Below are positions 9,350 to 21,300 of a stretch of DNA of 64,000 bases, piece after piece. Below the pieces are notes generated by a model. It was not told the origin of the DNA. It was given only the letters and a program-made list of their open reading frames with translations, and did not search any database. The position numbers and the translations under genes are program-made. This DNA is from Caulochytrium protostelioides. Its lineage: Eukaryota > Chytridiomycota > Caulochytriomycetes > Caulochytriales > Caulochytriaceae. Every line of letters starts with the position of its first letter. The first letter of the stretch is position 1. The stretch covers positions 1 to 64,000 of the forward strand of contig ML014117.1 in assembly GCA_003615045.1 (NCBI GenBank). Reading direction: 5' to 3'.

Positions 9350-10258
9350 GCCGCGGAGCGCGGTCATGCGTTTGCGTGTGTGTATTCTTATCGACGAAGC
9401 TGTAACAACCGCCAGCGGGCGCGTCCCGCCTCGTGGTGGCACACCACGGACCTTCGGCCATCGGCGTTTGCCGCCGGTGGCGAGCGCTTCAAGTGGCGGA
9501 CGCTACAATCAGTAGCGGCGGCGGCGGCGGCGGCGGGGGCAGCATGAGAGGGCTTGGCTACTTGGCGCGCGCTTCGCCCCGCCGAAAAAAAGGGCCCTGA
9601 ACGCAGAAGGAAGTGCGGCGGATCGCTAGCTTCCGAGCCGCGGCGACACGGCGGGCCGCGCGCTCACGTTTTCGTGGGCGTCACCCACGCGTGTTGCGTC
9701 GTGGGTCGAAGGGTGTTGGCCGCCACCGTCGCATGGAATGGCATGGCATCGCCTCCGCCGATCCGCCCGCTGCCATCGAGTGAGACGGACAAGGACGCTC
9801 ACGCGCCGTCCGCCGTCCGCCGCCAATCACCGCCGAACCCCGACGCGGGCTGTCGCCGTCCTCCTTTCGCAAAGAGAAACATCGCCCGGCATTCACATTT
9901 CCTGAACTCTTGCATCCTCCCGTCGCCTCGCTACCTCGCTACCACGTGTCGCTACCACGTGCCGCTACCACGTGCCGCTGCCACGTGCCGCTGCCACGTG
10001 CCGCTGCCACGTGCCGCTGCCACGTGCGCATCCCTGAGCTGACGTCGCCGCGGCCGCGACCCGGGGCGTGACCGGCGATTCTCCGCGCCAGCGGCCGCGT
10101 GTGTCGAACGGCCGCACATCGCTCGGTTTGGCCGCTACGCAGCCGGCTGTTGCCGTTCAGCCGTTCCGCCGGCGGCGGCGATCCCGCGCGATCCCGTGAT
10201 TGGCCGTCCCTCCTGACCCGCCGACGCCGCGGCGACAGCTAGCGCGCGCGCACCCACC
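9350..10258. other. Intergenic region USP7-CLF1, CLF1 promoter side
   Basis: No gene is recognised. The notable content is a strictly periodic CACGTG array at 9943-10026 (separate entry). The 230 bases between this array and the CLF1 ATG are GC-rich and otherwise featureless to me. Confidence 0.65.
9943..10026. promoter_or_regulatory. Seven E-box (CACGTG) sites at 13-bp spacing
   Basis: CACGTG occurs at 9943, 9956, 9969, 9982, 9995, 10008 and 10021, exactly 13 bases apart, with the unit drifting from CGCTACCACGTGT to CGCTGCCACGTGC. CACGTG is the palindromic core bound by bHLH proteins (Pho4, Cbf1, Myc/Max in known systems). The array is 233 bases upstream of the CLF1 start codon. A regulatory role is inference; it may also simply be a minisatellite. 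Confidence 0.55.
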
Positions 10259-13112
10259 ATGGCGGAACGAGAGCGTACCGTAAGTTGCCGTTTGCTTTCA
10301 TTCGGTCAGCGGCCGTTGAGGCCCCGGAAGGCCGGCCTGCTGGGCCTTCTGCGCCGGATCACCCCGCAGCAGCGCGGCCGACGTCCACTCGATGATACGT
10401 GCGACTCACCGTGGTTCAATTTCTTTTCTCCGGGTGATTTCTTTTTGATTTCTTTTCTACGGATGATGTCGATCGATGTGGACCATGTTCTGCCGCGAGT
10501 AGGTCAAGAACAAGGCGGCTGCCGCCATCCAAATCACTGCGGAGCAGCTGCTCCGCGAAGCGCACGAGTTCAAGGAGCCGAGTCTGGTGATTGCGAAGCA
10601 AAAGATCGTGGATGAGGAGGAGCTCGATGCGTTCAAGCGCGAAAAACGCAATGGCTTCGAGTACGGCGTCCGGCTCAACGGGACGCTGCCGCAGCCATGG
10701 ATCCGGTATGCGGTGTGGGAGGACAGCGTCGGCGAGACCGAGCGAGCCCGCAGCGTCTACGAGCGCGGCCTTGACCGCAATCACCAGGCCACGCAGCTCT
10801 GGATCCGGTATGCGGAGATGGAGATGGCCCACAAGAACCTCAACCATGCCCGCAACATCCTTGACCGCGCCGTCGGCATCCTGCCGCGCGTCGACGCGCT
10901 GTGGTTCAAGTATACCCTGATGGAGGAGCTGGTTGGCCACGTCGCGGGGGCACGCGCGGTCTTTGAACGGTGGATGCAGTGGCACCCGGGCGCCGAGGCC
11001 TGGATGGCCTATGTCCAGTTCGAGCTGCGCCACGGACAGCCGCAGCGCGCGACCCGCGTCTACCGTCGCTATGTGGAAGCCGACCCACAGTCGAAACGAT
11101 GGATCCAGTGGGCGAAGCACGAGGAGGCCGCGGGTCACGTGGACCTTGCGCGTCGTATCTACGAGGAGTGCCTCGACGCGCTGCAGGAGGGGCTGCTTGA
11201 CCCCACCGTGTACATTTCGTTTGCCCGGTTCGAGGTGCGCCAGCAGGAGCTCGAGCGCGCGCGCGCCATCTTCCAGTTCGGCCTGCGCCAGTACCCGTCC
11301 GCGCAATGCACGAGTCTGCGCAACGCGTATGCGCTGTTCGAGAAGCAGTATGGCGCGCACGACGTCGCCGAGCAAGCCGTTCTCGAGAAGCAGCAGCAGT
11401 TCTACGAAGCGACCCTCGCCGCCGATCCGCTCGCCTACGACCACTGGATCGACTACGTGCAGCTCGCTGAGACGATGTATGCCGCCGAGCCGGAGCGGGT
11501 GCGCGCCGTTTATGACCGTGCCGTGGCCCACGTGCCTCCCGTTCTTGAGAAGCACGCATGGCGGCGCTACATCTACGTGTGGATCTTCTATGCGGTGTGG
11601 GAGGAGCTCGCCCAGGACCACAGCCAGGGCGCCGTCGACGTGTACCAGCGTTGCCTCGCCGTCATTCCGCACGCCCGCTTTACCTTTTCCAAAATCTGGC
11701 TACGCCTCGCCGAGTGCCACGTGCGTCGCCGCGAGCTGGCCCTGGCCCGCAAGACCCTCGGCCTCGCGATCGGCAAAGCCCCCAAGACCAAGACCTTCCA
11801 GGCCTACATCGACCTGGAACTCCGCTTGCGCGAGTTCGACCGCGTCCGCACCCTGTTCCAGCAGTGCCTGCGGTGGCAGCCCCAGCGGAGCCGCACGTGG
11901 GTCCAGTATGCGCAGATGGAGGACCAGCTGAACGACACGGACCGCGTGCGCGCGCTGTATGCAATGGCGCTTGCGCAGCCCGTGCTAGACATGCCCGAAG
12001 TTTTGTGGAAAGCCGCGATCGACTTTGAGATAGGCGAGGGCGAGTGGGACCGCGCGGCCGACCTGTACGAGCGGCTGCTGGACCAGAATCGCCACGTCAA
12101 CGTCTGGCAGAGCTACGCGCGGTTCAAGGTACAGCAGGCGGTCGCGGCGCTGGCGATGCGCCGGGCCGACGCCGCTGACCCGCCGGCCGCGCCGTCCGAG
12201 ACCGAGCAGCAGGCCGCCGTCGCGGCCGGCCGCGCCGTGCTCGAGCGCGGCGAGGCCCATACCCGCCGTCTCGGCGACCCCGCGCAGCGCGTGCAGCTTC
12301 TGGAGGCGTGGCTCGCGTTTGAAAAGACGTTCGGGACGCCGGCCGCCGTCTCGGCCGTGCTGCGCCGGTTCCCGCGCACCGTCAAGAAGCGCCGCGTGCT
12401 GCAGGCCGCCGGCGCCGCGGGACCGTCGGCACCGTCGTCAGCGACCGCGGCGACGGCCGCGAAAGGCCCTCAGTTTGAGGAGTACTTTGACTACGTCTTC
12501 CCGGACGACCAGGTCGAGACGCCGTCCCAGAAGCTCTTGGAGATGGCGTACAAGTGGAAGGCGGCGGCCGCGCAGCAGGCCATCGACCAGGAGGCGGAGG
12601 CGGAGTCCGAGTCCGAGTCCGAGTCCGAGTCCGAGTCCGAGTCCGAGTCCGAGTCCGAGTCCGAGTCCGAGTCCGAGTCCGAGTCCGAGTCCGAGTCCGA
12701 GTCCGAGTCCGAGTCCGAGTCCGAGTCAGAGTCAGAGTCGGAGTCGGAGTCCGAGTCCGAGTCCGAGTCCGAGTCCGAGTCCGAGTCCGAGTCCGAGTCC
12801 GAGTCAGAGTCAGAGTCGAAGGCCGAGTCAGGATCAGGGTCGGCGTCCGAGCCAGCATCCGGCTCCGGAGCGGAGACGACAGAGCGCCCTGATTCCCGCG
12901 TTGCGCCCGGCGAGGAGACTCCCCATGCTGCACCCGTTTCCTCGGATTCCGGATCGGGCTCTGAGTCCGGCTCTGACGCTCAAAGGGCCGAGCCGGAGGT
13001 CCCGCGGGCGGCCACCGGTGGTTCAGCCCATAACACGAGCGGCAGCGAGAGCGAGAGTGAGAGCGAGAGTGAGAGTGATACCCCGTCGTCCACCAGGCCT
13101 CCGTCCCCATGA
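10259..13112 (+). CDS. CLF1: Crooked neck / Clf1 pre-mRNA splicing factor
   Basis: Two exons, 10259-10279 and 10503-13112, giving 876 aa. The protein is a HAT-repeat scaffold of the Prp19 (NineTeen) complex in the spliceosome. Exon 1 encodes only MAERERT and ends at GTAAGT; exon 2 begins [20 protein letters not shown] after a TAG acceptor, which restores the conserved crooked-neck N-terminus in frame. HAT repeats (W-I-R-Y-A type) run from about residue 55 to 640 and match the family in order and length (yeast Clf1 687 aa, human CRNKL1 848). The last 170 residues are unusual: an acidic Ser-Glu repeat from about residue 705 to 780, then Ser/Glu/Pro-rich sequence with a shorter Ser-Glu run near the end. 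The core is secure; the tail is clade-specific and probably disordered. Confidence 0.93.
12596..12818 (+). repeat. (GAGTCC)n repeat encoding Ser-Glu
   Basis: About 36 in-frame hexamers, mostly GAGTCC with some GAGTCA and GAGTCG variants, encode an acidic (Glu-Ser)n tail of Clf1. This is the longest simple repeat in the window apart from its smaller echo at 13038-13079. Confidence 0.95.
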
Positions 13113-13812
13113 ACAAGACCAATGCGTCCCCAACAGACGATACGTTTTCGGCAGACGATGCGGACGACGCGACTCCGCCGGACTACGGCAAGAACCGCCG
13201 ATCAATCTTATCCTGCCCGTCCGAAGGGCCTCCCGGTGGCGGTCTCGTGAAGACCCATCCCTCGTTCTCATGGACGACCCAATCCTATTTCTTCGGGGTT
13301 GGCCGACCGCCGATGGCCGATCCTTGAGACCTTTTGTAGTTCATAGAGTACCCCCGCATTGTTATCTGGCTGCCTTGACAAACCGAAGCCCCGTGCCGTC
13401 TTTCGATCCTTGCGTCGAGGTCGCGGCCAGGCCAGCCTCTCGGACGCTCGGCAACCCCCTTCGCCACCTCGCGAATGGCCCCTGGGGCGGCGGGTGAGAC
13501 AACGCTGGGTGCCACGCCGCCGCGGGTCGCCGCCGCATTCTCCGACGGGCGCCGCACCGACGCAGGCGCACAAAGCGCTTATCGATCCCTCCCGGGTTCC
13601 ACCACGTGGCCTCGCGTCGCCTCGCTCTCGCATCATAGCTCGACATCGGATGCGGGGCCGTCCGACCCTCCCGCATCTCGCATCTCGCGCTGGCGGCTGA
13701 AAAGTCAACCGGCTCGCCATCGCTCACCGTCGCCTGCCCTTCCCTTCGCCCGCGCTTGGCGACCAGGGGTCCACCTCATCCTAGTGCCGTGCTCGCTCAC
13801 AGATCGCGCACG
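13113..13812. other. Intergenic spacer CLF1-CYM1
   Basis: No gene is recognised. Short open frames on both strands have no family resemblance and no conserved start context. The right end is the 5' flank of CYM1. Confidence 0.6.
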
Positions 13813-16519
13813 ATGCATCGCTCGCGGGCACTCCGGAAGGCTTTGGGCCGCGCGGCGGCCTCGACGGCGGCGCCGCTCCCGGTGCCGCTGCCGGCGGGCG
13901 CCGCCTTTACGGCCGCCGTCTCCGGCGCCCGGCCGGCCGTGCGCGTGGCAGCTGACGGCCGCGTCCATGGCGGCGCTCGCCGCGGTCTCGCCACCCTCGC
14001 TGCTTCGCCATCGTCCCTCGCATCGTCGCCGTCGTCGTCGCCGCCGCCGTTGGATCCGGCCGCGTTCTGGGCCGGCTTGAGCGAGGCGCAGCGGCAGCTG
14101 CTGGCGACGTTCCCGCAGGTCCAAGCCGAGGTCATTGACGCGTGCCCGCGGGACTTTGTGACGCTGAAGGTCGTGCCGGTGCCGGAGTTCCAGGTCGTGC
14201 TGGCGCATCTGCAGCACGTGCCCAGCGGCGCGGAGTACCTGCACTGCTACAGCCGCGACACGAACAACGTGTTCGCCGTCGGCTTCTGCACGCCGGTCGC
14301 GGACGACACGGGCGTCCCGCACATCCTCGAGCACACCGTGCTCTGCGGCTCGCGCCAGTTCCCGGTGCGCGACCCCTTCTTCCTCATGCTGCAGCGCAGC
14401 GTCTCCACGTACATGAACGCGTGCACCGGCGACGATGCCACGTGGTACCCGTTCTCGAGCGAGAATGCCCAGGATTTTGAGAACCTGCGCGCGATATACC
14501 TGGACGCCGTCTTCTCGCCGCTGCTGCGCCAGAACGATTTCCGTCAGGAAGGCTGGCGGCTCGAGCGCGATGACGCGGCGCCATCGTCGGATCCCGCTGC
14601 CTCCGCCGCGGCGTCGCCGTCCCCCGCACCGTCGTCGTCGCCCACGAAAGGCTTCAAGTTCGGCGGCGTCGTCTACAACGAAATGAAGGGCGCGCTCTCC
14701 GAGTGGAGCGCGCTGTACCGCATCGCGCTGCAGAAGCATCTGCTCAAGGGGACCAACTATGCGAACGAAAGCGGCGGCAACCCGCGCGCGATCACCGATC
14801 TCACGTATGAGCAGCTGAAGGCGTTCTGGGCCCGGCACTACCATCCCTCGAACGCACGATTCTGGTCGTACGGCGACCTGCCGCTCGCTCGGCACATCGA
14901 CGGTATCCGCGGCCGCCTCGACGGCGTCGACCGCCGTCCCGCGATCGTGTCGAAGGTGGCGCAACCCACGGTGGCGCCGGCCGACCACGACGTGACCATC
15001 ACGGCGCCTTTCGACCCCAATGCCCCCGCCGACCAGCAGGGCAAGATCGGGCTTACGTGGCTCACGCACTCGGTCGAGGACAGCGAGACGACGTTCGAGC
15101 TCAGCCTCATCGGGTCGCTGCTCATGGACGGCCCGACGTCGCCGCTCTACCAGGCGCTGCTGGAAAGCAAGCTCGGGTCGGGCTACTTGACGGGCTCCGG
15201 GCTGGACACCTCGATCCGCTGGAACCTGTTCACGCTCGGCGTCCAGGGCTGCAAGCCCGAACACTTTGCCCGCATTCAGCAGACGATTCTCGACACGCTC
15301 GCGCAGGTCTGCCGCGACGGCGGGTTCCCCGCGCAGAAGGTCGACGTGACGCTCCGCCAGTACGAGATGAGTCTCAAGCACAAGGTCTCCAACTTTGGCA
15401 TCCAACTCGTGAACACGCTCTACCCGTTCTGGGTCCAGGGCGGCGATGTGTCCAAGTGTCTCTCCGTCACTGACAACATCCAGCGCTTCCGCGCCAAGAT
15501 GCAGGCCGACCCGGGGTACCTGGCCCAGCGCATGCGCCAGCTCCTGCTCGACAACCCGAACCACATCGCGCTCAAGATGGTGCCGGATGCCGAGTTCGAG
15601 CAGCAGCTCGCCGCGGAAGAGCTGACGCGGCTCGTACGCCACGTGCAGCAGGCCGATCTCGCCCAGGTCGAGAAGGACAACGCGGCGCTCAAACAGTCCC
15701 AGGAAACGAAGCAGGACATCGGATGCCTCCCGAAGCTCTCGCTGGCGGACCTGCAGCAGGCCCCGGCGCGGCGGTACCCAATGGCCCTGTCGTACCCGCA
15801 GGGCGTGGCGTTCCACACGCGACAAACGACGACGAACGGCCTGAACTACTTCAACATCGCCAAGTCGCTGGACGGTCTGCCGTCGCCCCTGCATCCGCAT
15901 CTGCCGCTGTACACGAGTCTATTTGCGATGCAGCCCACGCGGTCGAAGACGCTGAGCGAGCTCGAGATGGCGATCCGCTCGGTCTCGGGCCGGCTCGGCA
16001 TCGACTTCTGGCACGCTACCGATATCGGAGATCTCCAGCGGTTCCATACGCATCTCGGCATCGCGCTGCACACGCTGGATGCGCCCGACGCCGAGCAAGC
16101 CTTCCAGCTGGCTTCCGAGATCTTCCAGGAAACCGTCTGGGACGAGGACCGCGTCCTGACCGCGCTCTACAACGCCGCCGACGCCGCCGGCAGCGACCTG
16201 GCGAGCGCCGGCCACCGCCTGGCCATCCAGGCGGCGTCGGGCGCGCTCACGTCCGCGCGCCGCTTCGCCGAGCAGACGGGCGGCCTGGCCTATGTCCAGC
16301 ACATCTCCGACCTCGCCAAGCAGGGACCTGACGCGCTCGCGCAAGCGATGCCCGCCCTCCGCGCCATCAACGACTTTGTCGTCAACGCGGCGCCGGCCGC
16401 CCACACCCCGAACGCGCTGAAGTCCGTCGTCATTCACCAGAGCGATGTGCCGCCTGCGGCCTACGAGCGCTTCCTCGAGTCGATGCCTTGTTCGGGCTGG
16501 ATGGTCGACCCCTCGTCGT

Positions 16520-16557
<38 letters not shown>

Positions 16558-17172
16558 GCTGAGGATACCGCCATGAAGCCGTCGTTCACGAAACGGTTCT
16601 ATGAGCTGCCGTTCGCCGTCAACTACACGGCGTCGGCGTTTGTCGGCGCGCCGTACGCGCACCGCGACAGCCCGCTCCTGCAGCTGCTCGCGAAGGTCCT
16701 CTCGGATCAGTACTTGCATACCGAGGTCCGCGAGAAGGGCGGCGCGTACGGCGGGTTCGCGAGCTACGCGCCTACGGACGGCATCTTCAGCATGGCCAGC
16801 TACCGCGACCCGCCGCGCACCTCCCGCACGATGGCCATCTACGAGCGCGCCGCGCACTGGGCCGCCGGGCTGAGCGAGCACGTGACCGAGTCGAGCCTCG
16901 AGTGTGCCAAGCTCACGCTCGTCGGGGCCATGTCGGCGCCCGTCGACGCCGCCGCCGAGGGGATGGAGTTCTACACGCACGGCATCACGGCTGAGCACCG
17001 CCAGGCCCGCCGTGAGGCGATTCTCGGCGCGACCCGTGCCGACCTCGAGCGCGTCGCGCAGACTTACCTCGCCCACCAGCCCCACAGCGACGTGATTCTT
17101 GGCAATGCCGAGGAGGGCAAGCACCTCGCGGACTTTGGCTTCACGGCGCAGACCACGTTCTCGGACGCGTGA
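13813..17172 (+). CDS. CYM1: Mitochondrial presequence protease (M16C, Cym1/PITRM1)
   Basis: Intronless, 1119 aa. It is a zinc metalloprotease of the mitochondrial matrix that degrades cleaved targeting peptides. The first ATG in the frame is at 13813; the product starts MHRSRALRKALGRAAAS, an Arg/Ala-rich amphipathic presequence with no acidic residues. The inverted zinc motif HxxEH is H170-I-L-E173-H174, and the distal Glu ligand is E290 in VVYNEMKG, as in PITRM1. The four M16 half-domains follow, including the C-terminal REKGGAYGG block that shapes the active site. Small Ser and Ala homopolymer inserts (near residue 900) and a Ser/Pro insert (residues 258-278) explain the excess over yeast Cym1 (989 aa). 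All catalytic residues are present. Confidence 0.96.
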
Positions 17173-18357
17173 TCGAACCCTGACGCGTCCATCCACCTTT
17201 CCCACTGTTAGTCCTCATGATAGCTTGTTGGATTCTTCTTGATCGTTTCCTCGTCATGGTTCGTCGACGATCGGTGGCGGGTGCATGCTGCGATAGGCTT
17301 TCGTGGCGAGGTCGCAGGAGAAGCGATGGGGATGCTCGACCTGCTGTCGGTGGACGGGGTCCCAGCCGATCTTATTGAGGGAGCCGGGCTGGCGGGAGCG
17401 GGCTGTGGCGGTCAGGAAAAGCGACGGCCACCGCCACACGACCCCCCGAGCAATCACACGCACGTCGCGGGGTCTCCGCGGGCCCCCGCCGACGCTGGTG
17501 GGCCCATTTGTTCTTAGCGTGGCTTATCGACACATCGACCACGCGAGAAGCAGCGAGGCGGATATCGGACCAGGGACGTCCTTCTCCTCGCTGATGGACA
17601 GCCGATACCGGATGAGCATCAGTCGTTGTTGTGGTACCCACGGACTCCCCTCAGCGCCCTGCCTCCGCTGTCTCCGTCCCCATGCGAGTCTGCGCATCGG
17701 TCTACGGGTCCGCATCCGCTGTTCGCCGCTTGTATTATTTGCTGTTGCTCGCTAACTCCGCTTGCGCGTCACGTCCGCGTTGCCGTGGCGCTCGCTAACC
17801 TCGACCCGCTTCGACGACCTTGTCCGTGCGCTCACGCTCTTCGACTAGAGCGTCGTGTCACTGCCACCATCGCCACCATCGCCACCATCGCCACGGCCAC
17901 GGCCACGGAACGGCACCCCCACGCCCTCTCGGCGCCCCGCCCATTCGCGACACCGTCTGGCCGCCGTCTCTCCCGCCGCTCCGATCCGGCACGCCGTCGT
18001 CTCCGGCCCTCCTGGCCAGCGGCTGCTGCCTTATCCATCGCCGCCGTCGCCGCCCTTGCCTCCGCTGCTGGGCGCTAGGCCCACCGATCCGGGCACGTTT
18101 GAGCCCACTCGACGCGGCGCTGCGCTGCGCGGCGCGTGGCGACGCTCGTCCCACGGTTTCTCGCCGTCCGCGACATCGTGAGAGTGCCGTGCGGTCGTCG
18201 GCCGCCTCTCACGCCTCGCGCTGGGCGCCTTCCTGACTCCCGGACGCAGCCCGCCGTGACGGCGTGCGGATCGCGGCGCTCTCGCCGTCACTCGCTTGCC
18301 GCCGTTGCTGCCGCTATCGCCGCCGCCGGGGCGCCGTCAGCGGGATCCGTGAGCGCC
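17173..18357. other. Intergenic region CYM1-PPR gene
   Basis: About 1.2 kb without a recognised gene. It contains a small GCCACCATC tandem (about 17863-17896) and GCCACG repeats. Open frames here are low-complexity and overlap on both strands. The frame of the downstream PPR gene is open back to 18136 but lacks an ATG until 18358. Confidence 0.6.
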
Positions 18358-21300
18358 ATGCTACCGCGGCTGCGGCCCGCAGGCCCGCCGGGTCTGCGCC
18401 ACCTCGTGCCGTGCACGCCGGCGCCGCGGCGGCGCCCGACCGCCGCCCGCGGGCTCGTTGTGCCGCGCGCCGCCGCCGTCTCCCCATGGCCCTCGACGGC
18501 CCTCAGCGCCGTCGCCGCCGTCCGGCCATCGCTGCCCTCCGCACGAGCCCTCTCGTTCCCGTGCCGCCGCGCCGTCAGCACGTCCTCGTCGCCATCGGCC
18601 GCTGCCGCCGCCGCCGCCGTGATGTCGTCCGCGTCCGCGACGCCGCCGCCGCCAACGCCGCCGCCGGCCCGCGGCACGGGCGCGTCGCGGGGCCCCAGGC
18701 CGCGGCATGGGCGGTCCCCGCCATCGAGAGTGACGCGGGAGGGGCCGTCGCGGGCCGCCGCCAGCTCCGATGCCGCATCCACGGCATCCACCGCGCGGAC
18801 GCGGACGCGGACGCCGCCGCCGCCCCTCGCATCCGCATCCGCATCCACCCTTGTGCCGACGGCGCCCGTGACGCCGCCGCCGCCCGCCGCCCTCGCGTCC
18901 ACGCCCGCGCCGGCCGCGCCGACCGACACGTATGATCCCCAGAGCTTGCTGAGCGCGGCGCTCAGCGTCGGCGGCCAGGGCGCCGTGTCGCTCAAGCGGT
19001 ACCGGTACTGCCTGGACCCCGTGCAGTTTGAGCGCGAGGTGTTTGGGGCCCAGCGGGACCCCTCGGCGCCACCCCCAGGGATCCCGTTGCTGCCGCTGCT
19101 GCCGACGGCGGCGTTCGTGACGTCGCACCGCCCGTCGGCGGCGTTTCGCCAGCTCCAGCAGACGATCCGCCGCGACCAACTCAGCCTGCGCGAAGCCACC
19201 ACGCGCCAGCGGCTCTCGACCCTGTGGTCGCTGTACTGGGAGGTTCACCAGCAGGCGCCCAAAGACTTCTACTACCTCACGGCGTCCGAGGCCCACTACC
19301 TGTGCCTCGCGCTCTGCCACCCGCAGTTCGGCCAGTATCCGTATCTGTACCTGTCGAACCTGCTGCTGACGCTGCACAGCGTCGGTCGCTCGTTCGGGCC
19401 CTCAGAAGTCACGATGATGCTGCACGCGGCGCGGCGCACGGCCAAGTTCACCTTCGGCTTCCACCGGCTGACGCGACTGTGGAGCAGCGTCACGCGCTTT
19501 GAGCACCACCAGGCACAGTACCCGCAGTATGCGTGGCCCGCGTACTACCACACGCCGCGGATGCTCATGGCGTTTCTGGACCTGCTGTCCCTGCGGTGGC
19601 CCAATGAGCTACCTGGGTGGTATTCGTCGCAGTGCGAGGCCAAGACGCCGCTGTACAGCGATGACGCGGTGCCCGACTTCCGGACCCCGCGTTCGCCGCG
19701 CCCCACGACGGTCAGCTACCCGACACACTCGCCGTCGTTCATCGTGATGCTGGTCAAGAATACGATCGAGCGCCCGCGCTCGCTGATCTACAAGGTGCGG
19801 AACCTGTACGAGTATGCGGCGCAGTATGTGCACGAGCCGAACCTGTGGATGGACCGGGCGCAGCTCATTGCGCTGATCCAGGAGTCGAAGCTGGCGGAGG
19901 CGCGCGCCTTCTGGAACACGGTCGTCGTGCCGCGCTGGGGCCATACGCCCGGCGACCGGTTCGACCAGTTCTGGGGCACCCTGACAATTAATCTGATGGG
20001 CGCGATGGAGCACAAGATCATCACGTCCGCCCGGTCCGAAGCGGATCCGGAGGACGTCGCCTGGGTCTGCGAGATCTTCAATCTCATCCACACGCGGCTG
20101 GGCGCCGTCCCGAGCACCGAGCTCTGGGCGCTCTACAACTTCCTGCACCGCACGCGTCTGAAGGGCAGCTGCGCCAAGATCGGCTGGCACCTGGCCCACG
20201 TCTGGATACCCTCGCCGCCGACGGCTGAGATTCACCAGCTGCTGCGGCTCTGGCTCGCCGGCGAGGAGAAAGACCTCAAGAAGGTCGAGGCCATGTTCAG
20301 CCAGGTCGCCAGCGACGGCGGCGTGCTGTCGGACGCGCTCATCCTGGGCTTTGTGCATGCGTACGCCGAGTGCGGGCAGCCGGACCGCGGCGCCATGTAC
20401 CTGCGCGCCATTCAGGACCAGCACCGCCCGTTCCCCCTGTGGATGTGGCGCAGCATCATCCGCGGGCACCTCGCGAACCGCAACACGGACGGCATCGCGC
20501 GCGTGCTGCAGGAGGTCCGCGAGAACGGACACGAGCCGCGGCCCGACATGATCGCGCACTATGTGAAGGCGCTCGTGCTCGGCGGCGACGTGCCGGCCGC
20601 GGTCGCGCTGATCGACGCCGCGAGCGACGAACGGTCCTTCCACGCGCTGCTGACGGGCGCGCTGCACGCCGCGGCACTGCGCGCCGACCGCCAGATGGCG
20701 CAGGGCTGGATGGGCGTGCTCGATGCGCGCGGCGTGAAGCCGACGCTCAAGATGTTCAACATCCTCATCCACATGTACGCGACGCGCGGCGACATCGACG
20801 CCGTGCTGACGATCGTGCAGCGGATGGGCGAGAACAAGTACCCTGCGGACGCGTACACGTACGCGGGCATCGTGTATGTGCTCGTGCAGAGCGGCCGGAC
20901 CGACGAGGCCGAGAAGCTCGTCCGCTCGCTAAGCCCGCGCGACGGCCTCGTGGCGCACAACATCTACCTCCATGCCGTGGGCCGCGGCGGCGGCGGCGGC
21001 ACCGGCGCCGAGGCCGCCGCCGCGCGGCTGCAGCGGCTGCAGACGCACTTCGCGCGGCTCACCGACACGCTGCAGCTGTCGGTGGACAAGTTCACGATCG
21101 ACCCGATCGTGCGCGGCCTCGTCGCGAGCGGCCGCGTGGCGGAGGCGCATGCGTTTGTGCGCTCGGCGTTCAACACGCTGCATGTGCAGCCCGATACGCG
21201 CGTCTGGAACACGCTGATCGCCGCGTATGCTGCCAAGGGCGACGTGCACGGCGCGCTGGCGCTCGTGAAGGAGATGGAGGGCATGGGCTGCGCCCCCGAC

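Noticed and set aside
9943-10026. CRISPR-like array (short repeat with regular spacing)
   Set aside because: The unit is a 13-bp tandem with no unique spacers, in eukaryotic nuclear DNA.
12382-13122. Minus-strand Arg-Thr repeat protein
   Set aside because: It is the complement of the Clf1 Ser-Glu repeat; the plus frame belongs to a well-supported gene.
13705-15900. 731-codon minus-strand open frame opposite CYM1
   Set aside because: Shadow of the M16 protease reading frame; product is low-complexity and no start context or family motif is present.
18136-18357. Upstream extension of the PPR protein
   Set aside because: The frame is open but begins with GTG; eukaryotic initiation at the first ATG (18358) gives a sensible mitochondrial leader.
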